Part shown: in pieces, positions 57,530 to 64,000 of the stretch | Numbering within the stretch: position 1 is the stretch's first letter | How the letters are laid out: every line of letters starts with the position of its first letter | Assembly: GCA_007449985.2 (NCBI GenBank) | Contig: VIIQ02000079.1 | Location: 372,001 to 436,000, forward strand | DNA from: Desmodesmus armatus | Taxonomy: Eukaryota > Chlorophyta > Chlorophyceae > Sphaeropleales > Scenedesmaceae | DNA: 64,000 nt | Direction of reading: 5' to 3' | Position numbers and translations under genes: made by a program | Notes under the pieces: generated by a model | Told to the model about the DNA's origin: nothing | What the model saw: the letters and a program-made list of their open reading frames with translations, nothing else | Database searches by the model: none

Positions 57530-58058
57530 CATGCACCCCATTGATTCAGTGTGTGGCGCAGCGGTGGTGGTGAGCAAAAATCATCTGGTTGGCTCTGATG
57601 AAAGATAAAAATAGTGTCTTCAAGCGTACCAACATACACCCCAATTGAGTCACTGTGCGGCGCGTAGCGTCGGGTTGATGTCGGCGGGTGCCGCGTGATG
57701 GTGCGCAGCGGTGGTGGTGAGCAAAAATCATCTGGTTGGCTCTGATGAAAGATAAAAATAGTGTCTTCAAGCGTACCAACATGCACCCCAATTGAGTCAG
57801 TGTGCGGCGCGTAGCGGCGGGTTGATGTCGGCGGGTGCCGCGTGATGGTGCGCAGCGGTGGTGGTACGCAAAAATCATCTGGTTGGCTCTGATGAAAGGC
57901 AAAAAAAATGTCTTCAAGCGTACCAACATGCACCCCAATTGAGTCAGTGTGCGGCGCGTAGCGTCGGGTTGATGTTGGCGGGTGCCGCGTGATGGTGCCC
58001 AGCGGTGGTGGTCCGCAAAAATCATCTGGTTGGCTCTGATGAAAGGCAAAAATAGTGT
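57530..58058. repeat. 147-bp satellite array, block 3
   Basis: About three and a half monomers; the first has a roughly 45-bp deletion. It resumes directly after the A tail of the LINE B piece. Confidence 0.9.
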
Positions 58059-58342
58059 CGTGTGGTGTCACTTTGCTTTATAGAGTTTCTGCAGTACCGC
58101 CTGCGCGACAGCCGGCAGTGACTATCGTAGACAATTTGCGGGTGCGTGGTGGAGCCCTGGTATCTGCTTTCAGCAGGCTGCGCTGCAATGCGCCGCTCAT
58201 TTGACCATGTGGTGAGGGTGGTGGTCTGCCCCTTCACAGGGTGGCGCCGGTCAGGTTGTGCCATCCTCTTGCCAGAGCCCTTGAGGGGTAGCTTCTGTTG
58301 CTTGACTCCGCTCTTGTAACTTGCTCACCCTGAAAAAAAAAA
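58059..58342 (+). mobile_element. LINE family B 3' UTR end with A tail
   Basis: It matches the last 280 bp of the LINE B copy at 60331-61392. TGTAA is at 58315-58319 and the A run at 58333-58342. The next bases (ATAGTGTCTTCAAGC) match the satellite bases left of the insertion. Confidence 0.82.
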
Positions 58343-58965
58343 TAGTGTCTTCAAGCGGACCGACATGCACCCCAATTGAGTCAGTGTGCGGCGCATAGCG
58401 TCGGGTTGATGTTGGCGGGTGCCGCGTGATGGTGCGCAGCGGTGGTAGTGCGCAAAAATCATCTGGTTGGCTCGATCGAAAGAAAACGAAAGTGTCTTCA
58501 AGCGTACCAACATGCACCCCAATTGATTCAGTTTGGGGTGAATAAAAAAAAATTGATTCAGTGTGCGGCGCGTAGCGGCGGGTTGATGTCGGCGGGTGCC
58601 GCGTGATGGTGCGCAGCGGTGGTGGCACCCAAAATTCATCTGGTTGGCTCTGATGAAAGGCAAAAATAGTGTCTTCAAGCGTACCAACATGCACCCCAAT
58701 TGAGTCAGTGTGCGGCGCGTAGCGTCGGGTTTATGTTGGCGGGTGCCGCGTGATGGTGCGCAGCGGTGGTGGTCCGCAAAAATCATCTGGTTGGCTCTGA
58801 TGAAAGACAAAAATAGTGTTTTCAAGCTTACTAACATGCAACCCAATCGATTCAGTGTGCGGCGCGTAGCGGCGGGTTGATGTCGGCGGGTGATGCGTGA
58901 TGGTGCGCAGCGGTGGTAGTGTGCAAAAATCATCTTGTTGGCTCTGACGAAAGATAAAAATAGTT

Positions 58966-60159
58966 GGGATCCTCCCGCTGGATCTTTTTATGGAGTGAAC
59001 CACCGGTTGCTTGGTCCCGCCCAATGTAACTGATCACTTCCAAAAAAAAAATAGTATCTTCAAGCGTACCAACATACACCCCAATTGAGTCACTGTGCGG
59101 CGCGTAGCGTCGGGTTGATGTCGGCGGGTGCCACGTGATGGTGCGCAGCGGTGGTGGTCCGCAAAAATCATCTGGTTCCATAAAAAAATCATCTGGTTGG
59201 CTCTGATGAAACACAAAAATAGTGTTTTCAAGCGTACCAACATGCACCCCAATTGAGTCAGTGTGCGGCGCGTAGCGTCGGGTTGATGTTGGCGGGTGCC
59301 GCGTGATGGTGCGCAGCGGTGGTGGTCCGCAAAAATCATCTGGTTGGCTATGATGAAAGACAAAAATAGTGTTTTCAAGCTTACTAACATGCAACCCAAT
59401 CGATTCAGTGTGCGGCGCGTAGCGGCGGGTTGATGTCGGCGGGTGATGCGTGATGGTGCGCAGCGGTGGTAGTGTGCAAAAATCATCTTGTTGGCTCTGA
59501 CGAAAGATAAAAATAGTTGGGATCCTCCCGCTGGATCTTTTTATGGAGTGAACCACCGGTTGCTTGGTCCCGCCCAATGTAACTGATCACTTCAAAAAAA
59601 AATAGTATCTTCAAGCGTACCAACATACACCCCAATCGATTCAGTGTGCGGCGCGTAGCGTCGGGTTGATGTCGGCGGGTGCCACGTGATGGTGCGCAGC
59701 GGTGGTGGTCCGCAAAAATCATCTGGTTCCAAATAAAAAAAAATAATCTGGTTGGCTCTGATGAAAGGCAAAAATAGTGTCTTCAAGCTGACCAACATGC
59801 ACCCCAATTGAGTCAGTGTGCGGCGCGTAGCGTCGGGTTGATGTTGGCGGGTGCCGCGTGATGGTGCGCAGCGGTGGTGGTCCGCAAAAATCATCTGGTT
59901 GGCTCTGATGAAAGACAAAAATAGAGTTTTCAAGCTTACTAACATGCAACCCAATCGATTCAGTGTGCGGCGCGTAGCGGCGGGTTGATGTCGGCGGGTG
60001 ATGCGTGATGGTGCGCAGCGGTGGTAGTGTGCAAAAATCATCTGGTTGGCTCTGACGAAAGATAAAAATAGTTGGGATCCTCCCGCTGGATCTTTTTATG
60101 GAGTGAACCACCGGTTGCTTGGTCCCGCCCAATGTAACTGATCACTTCCAAAAAAAAAA
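58966..60159 (+). mobile_element. Three truncated A-tailed fragments within satellite, unit 1
   Basis: Fragments of about 85 bp (GGGATCCTCCCGCTGGATC to TGTAACTGATCACTTCC plus A run) lie at 58966-59050, 59518-59602 and 60074-60159. Each is followed by ATAGTATCTTCAAGCG of the satellite. Equal spacing and context show that they spread by satellite duplication after one insertion. Confidence 0.85.
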
Positions 60160-60330
60160 TAGTATCTTCAAGCGTACCAACATACACCCCAATTGAGTCA
60201 CTATGCGGCGCGTAGCGTCGGGTTGATGTCGGCGGGTGCCACGTGATGGTGCGCAGCGGTGGTGGTCCGCAAAAATCATCTGGTTCCAAAAAAAAAATCA
60301 TCTGGTTGGCTCTGATGAAACACAAAAATA

Positions 60331-61392
60331 GCTGGGCCAGGCTGGGGGGGTGCAACACCAGCAACAGCAGCAGGGACAGGTTGGGGAGGGAGGGCTGCTG
60401 CAGCCGCCGCCAACGCAGGCAGGCATGCTGCAGCAAGGGCAAGGTGGGGGTGGGGCAACACCCCAGCCGCAGCTGCGCAGCCAGGGTGGCGGTGGGGAAA
60501 CACATCAGCTACTGCCACAGCAGCAGCAGCAGCTCCAGCAGCAATTGCAGGCTCCAGCTCCGAGCCCGGACAGCTACCAGCTCGAGTCTCTGTCCCACCT
60601 CTTTGTGCAGTGCCCGGTGGCAGTGGCCGTATGGGCGTGGTTTGCGCCGCATCCTATTGCTGGATGACAGCTCGGTGTGGCAGCCACCAGCGCAGCTGCG
60701 CCAGTTGTGGACTTACCTACGCCTGCTGCTGCTTGTGTCCTTCTGGGTGGTTCGATGTGCCAGTGAGGGCCGCCCGTACAGCAGTGCGGCTGTCACCCAT
60801 AGGTTTAGGGCAGCACTGCAGCAGCAGCTCTCGCAGGACTGGCTCAGGACACAAGGGGACATCCGCCTGAACTCTGGGGTGCCTTCGGGGCCGCAACCCT
60901 GAGCTGCTGCCGGAGCGGTTCGCCGCCAAATGGCAGCAGCCGGGGGTGTTGTACGCAGTGGGGGATGGCACCGGGCCCCGCCTTGTGCTGCCAGGGGATG
61001 CTTGATGGGCCTCTTCTGGGAGTGGGGGTCCTTGGACGGGACATTTTGGGCCCACCAAAACATACATTGTGCCGCCTTGCGCGGCGTTCCGTTCCAGGCG
61101 AGTTTAGCCGTGTGGTGTCACTTTGCTTTTGTATAGTTTCTGCAGTACCGCCTGCGCGACAGCCGGCAGTGACTATCGTAGACAATTTGCGGGTGCGTGG
61201 TGGAGCCCTGGTATCTGCTTTCAGCAGGCTGCGCTGCAATGCGCCGCTCATTTGACCATGTGGTGAGGGTGGTGGTCTGCCCCTTCACAGGGTGGCGCCG
61301 GTCAGGTTGCGCCATCCTCTTGCCAGAGCCCTTGAGGGGTAGCTTCTGTTGCTTGACTCCGCTCTTGTAACTTGCTCACCCTGAAAAAAAAA
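60331..61392 (+). mobile_element. LINE family B, 5'-truncated insertion, unit 1
   Basis: It interrupts a satellite monomer after ACACAAAAATAG and ends with an A run (61384-61392) followed by ATAGTGTCTTC. The coding remnant includes Gln-rich sequence and YQLESLSHLFVQCPVAVAVW, then QLRQLWTYLRLLLLVSFWVV and DWLRTQGDIRLNSGVP. A deletion near 60650 removes the middle compared with the piece at 56319. Confidence 0.85.
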
Positions 61393-62013
61393 TAGTGTCT
61401 TCAAGCGGACCGACATGCACCCCAATTGAGTCAGTGTGCGGCGCATAGCGTCGGGTTGATGTTGGCGGGTGCCGCGTGATGGTGCGCAGCGGTGGTAGTG
61501 CGCAAAAATCATCTGGTTGGCTCGATCGAAAGAAAACGAAAGTGTCTTCAAGCGTACCAACATGCACCCCAATTGATTCAGTTTGGGGTGAATAAAAAAA
61601 AATTGATTCAGTGTGCGGCGCGTAGCGGCGGGTTGATGTCGGCGGGTGCCGCGTGATGGTGCGCAGCGGTGGTGGCACCCAAAATTCATCTGGTTGGCTC
61701 TGATGAAAGGCAAAAATAGTGTCTTCAAGCGTACCAACATGCACCCCAATTGAGTCAGTGTGCGGCGCGTAGCGTCGGGTTTATGTTGGCGGGTGCCGCG
61801 TGATGGTGCGCAGCGGTGGTGGTCCGCAAAAATCATCTGGTTGGCTCTGATGAAAGACAAAAATAGTGTTTTCAAGCTTACTAACATGCAACCCAATCGA
61901 TTCAGTGTGCGGCGCGTAGCGGCGGGTTGATGTCGGCGGGTGATGCGTGATGGTGCGCAGCGGTGGTAGTGTGCAAAAATCATCTGGTTGGCTCTGACGA
62001 AAGATAAAAAAGT

Positions 62014-63208
62014 TGGGATCCTCCCGCTGGATCTTTTTATGGAGTGAACCACCGGTTGCTTGGTCCCGCCCAATGTAACTGATCACTTCCAAAAAAAAAT
62101 AGTATCTTCAAGCGTACCAACATACACCCCAATTGAGTCACTGTGCGGCGCGTAGCGTCGGGTTGATGTCGGCGGGTGCCACGTGATGGTGCGCAGCGGT
62201 GGTGGTCCGCAAAAATCATCTGGTTCCAAATAAAAAAAAATAATCTGGTTGGCTCTGATGAAAGGCAAAAATAGTGTCTTCAAGCTGACCAACATGCACC
62301 CCAATTGAGTCAGTGTGCGGCGCGTAGCGTCGGGTTGATGTTGGCGGGTGCCGCGTGATGGTGCGCAGCGGTGGTGGTCCGCAAAAATCATCTGGTTGGC
62401 TATGATGAAAGACAAAAATAGTGTTTTCAAGCTTACTAACATGCAACCCAATCGATTCAGTGTGCGGCGCGTAGCGGCGGGTTGATGTCGGCGGGTGATG
62501 CGTGATGGTGCGCAGCGGTGGTAGTGTGCAAAAATCATCTTGTTCGCTCTGACGAAAGATAAAAATAGTTGGGATCCTCCCGCTGGATCTTTTTATGGAG
62601 TGAACCACCGGTTGCTTGGTCCCGCCCAATGTAACTGATCACTTCAAAAAAAAAATAGTATCTTCAAGCGTACCAACATACACCCCAATCGATTCAGTGT
62701 GCGGCGCGTAGCGGCGGGTTGATGTCGGCGGGTGCCACGTGATGGTGCGCAGCGGTGGTGGTCCGCAAAAATCATCTGGTTCCAAATAAAAAAAAATAAT
62801 CTGGTTGGCTCTGATGAAAGGCAAAAATAGTGTCTTCAAGCTGACCAACATGCACCCCAATTGAGTCAGTGTGCGGCGTGTAGCGTCGGGTTGATGTTGG
62901 CGGGTGCCGCGTAATGGTGCGCAGCGGTGGTGGTCCGCAAAAATCATCTGGTTGGCTCTGATGAAAGACAAAAATAGTGTTTTCAAGCTTACTAACATGC
63001 AACCCAATCGATTCAGTGTGCGGCGCGTAGCGGCGGGTTGATGTCGGCGGGTGATGCGTGATGGTGCGCAGCGGTGGTAGTGTGCAAAAATCATCTGGTT
63101 TGCTCTGACGAAAGATAAAAATAGTTGGGATCCTCCCGCTGGATCTTTTATGGAGTGAACCACCGGTTGCTTGGTCCCGCCCAATGTAACTGATCACTTC
63201 CAAAAAAA
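62014..63208 (+). mobile_element. Three truncated A-tailed fragments within satellite, unit 2
   Basis: Counterparts of the unit 1 fragments lie at 62014-62099, 62572-62655 and 63127-63208. Confidence 0.85.
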
Positions 63209-63379
63209 ATAGTATCTTCAAGCGTACCAACATACACCCCAATTGAGTCACTATGCGGCGCGTAGCGTCGGGTTGATGTCGGCGGGTGCCACGTGATGGT
63301 GCGCAGCGGTGGTGGTCCGCAAAAATCATCTGGTTCCAAAAAAAAATCATCTGGTTGGCTCTGATGAAACACAAAAATA

Positions 63380-64000
63380 GCTGGGCCAGGCTGGGGGGGT
63401 GCAACACCAGCAACAGCAGCAGGGACAGGTTGGGGAGGGAGGGCTGCTGCAGCCGCCGCCAACGCAGGCAGGCATGCTGCAGCAAGGGCAAGGTGGGGGT
63501 GGGGCAACACCCCAGCCGCAGCTGCGCAGCCAGGGTGGCGGTGGGGAAACACATCAGCTACTGCCACAGCAGCAGCAGCAGCTCCAGCAGCAATTGCAGG
63601 CTCCAGCTCCGAGCCCGGACAGCTACCAGCTCGAGTCTCTGTCCCACCTCTTTGTGCAGTGCCCGGTGGCAGTGGCCGTATGGGCGTGGTTTGCGCCGCA
63701 TCCTATTGCTGGATGACAGCTCGGTGTGGCAGCCACCAGCGCAGCTGCGCCAGTTGTGGACTTACCTACGCCTGCTGCTGCTTGTGTCCTTCTGGGTGGT
63801 TCGATGTGCCAGTGAGGGCCGCCCGTACAGCAGTGCGGCTGTCACCCAATAGGTTTAGGGCAGCACTGCAGCAGCAGCTCTCGCAGGACTGGCTCAGGAC
63901 ACAAGGGGACATCCGCCTGAACTCTGGGGTGCCTTCGGGGCCGCAACCCTGAGCTGCTGCCGGAGCGGTTCGCCGCCAAATGGCAGCAGCCGGGGGTGTT
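63380..64000 (+). mobile_element. LINE family B, 5'-truncated insertion, unit 2 (cut by window end)
   Basis: It repeats 60331-60950 almost base for base, with one extra A near 63849. It runs off the window. Confidence 0.85.

Larger units (their letters stand above)
58059..64000. repeat. 3.05-kb higher-order tandem repeat, two units (second cut by window end)
   Basis: 58059-61108 and 61109-64000 are near-identical in order and sequence. Matching landmarks are 58059 and 61109 (CGTGTGGTGTCACTTTGC) and 60331 and 63380 (CTGGGCCAGGCTGGGGGG), both about 3050 bp apart. Each unit holds a LINE B 3' end, satellite monomers with three A-tailed fragments about 555 bp apart, and a longer LINE B piece. Confidence 0.9.

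Noticed and set aside
57540..63554. Long minus-strand frames made of 49-residue repeats (HVGTLEDTIF, PPPLRTITRHPPTSTRRYAPH)
   Set aside because: They follow from the 147-bp satellite length being a multiple of three. Two frames are open at once and are broken at insertions; no sign of selection on one frame.

Overview
The window reads as nuclear DNA of a chlorophyte green alga, most likely Chlorophyceae. It has intron-rich genes with clean GT-AG junctions, heavy CAG/GCA (Gln/Ala) repeats in exons and introns, and interstitial TTTAGGG-type telomere motifs. The green-algal polyadenylation word TGTAA lies just upstream of the A tails of its retroelements. I assign genes by joining exons whose phases agree and whose conceptual proteins match known families.

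Gene-bearing part (1-39657). 833-1889 (+) holds the last three visible exons of a TPR protein. 3044-4376 (-) is TAF10, a TFIID/SAGA histone-fold subunit. It faces head-to-head, across about 530 bp, a complete mitochondrial intermediate peptidase gene (M3 metallopeptidase, 4909-16114, +). 18348-32844 (-) is a raffinose-synthase-family (GH36) gene. One of its introns, 26357-31707, contains on the opposite strand an entire spindle-checkpoint MAD1 gene (26687-31174, +). 35508-39657 (+) is a fatty acyl-CoA reductase.

The most unusual feature is that the peptidase, TAF10 and GH36 genes carry many tandem copies of their own exons. Most copies are partial and sit in the neighbouring introns. One is a five-fold array of a 153-nt, frame-preserving phase 1-1 exon in the peptidase gene. 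Another copies the peptidase active site with HEMGH changed to HKMGH. I saw no such copies in MAD1 or the reductase.

Repeat part (about 41-64 kb). Two degenerate APE-type LINE copies lie in opposite orientation (42344-47981, -; 50241-56318, +) on either side of a 147-bp satellite. Other components are 5'-truncated pieces of a second LINE family (B), a short SINE-like element with an A tail, a probable tRNA-Met-derived SINE with a 12-bp target duplication, and several insertions consisting of little more than a poly(A) tail flanked by target duplications. From 58059 to the window end, satellite and LINE B pieces form a roughly 3.05-kb higher-order tandem repeat that runs off the edge.

The genes do not form one pathway. 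They cover mitochondrial presequence processing, transcription initiation, raffinose-family sugar metabolism, mitotic checkpoint signalling and fatty alcohol synthesis. All exon models are read by eye. RNA data would be decisive for the duplicated exons and for two apparent one-base frameshifts in the GH36 gene.
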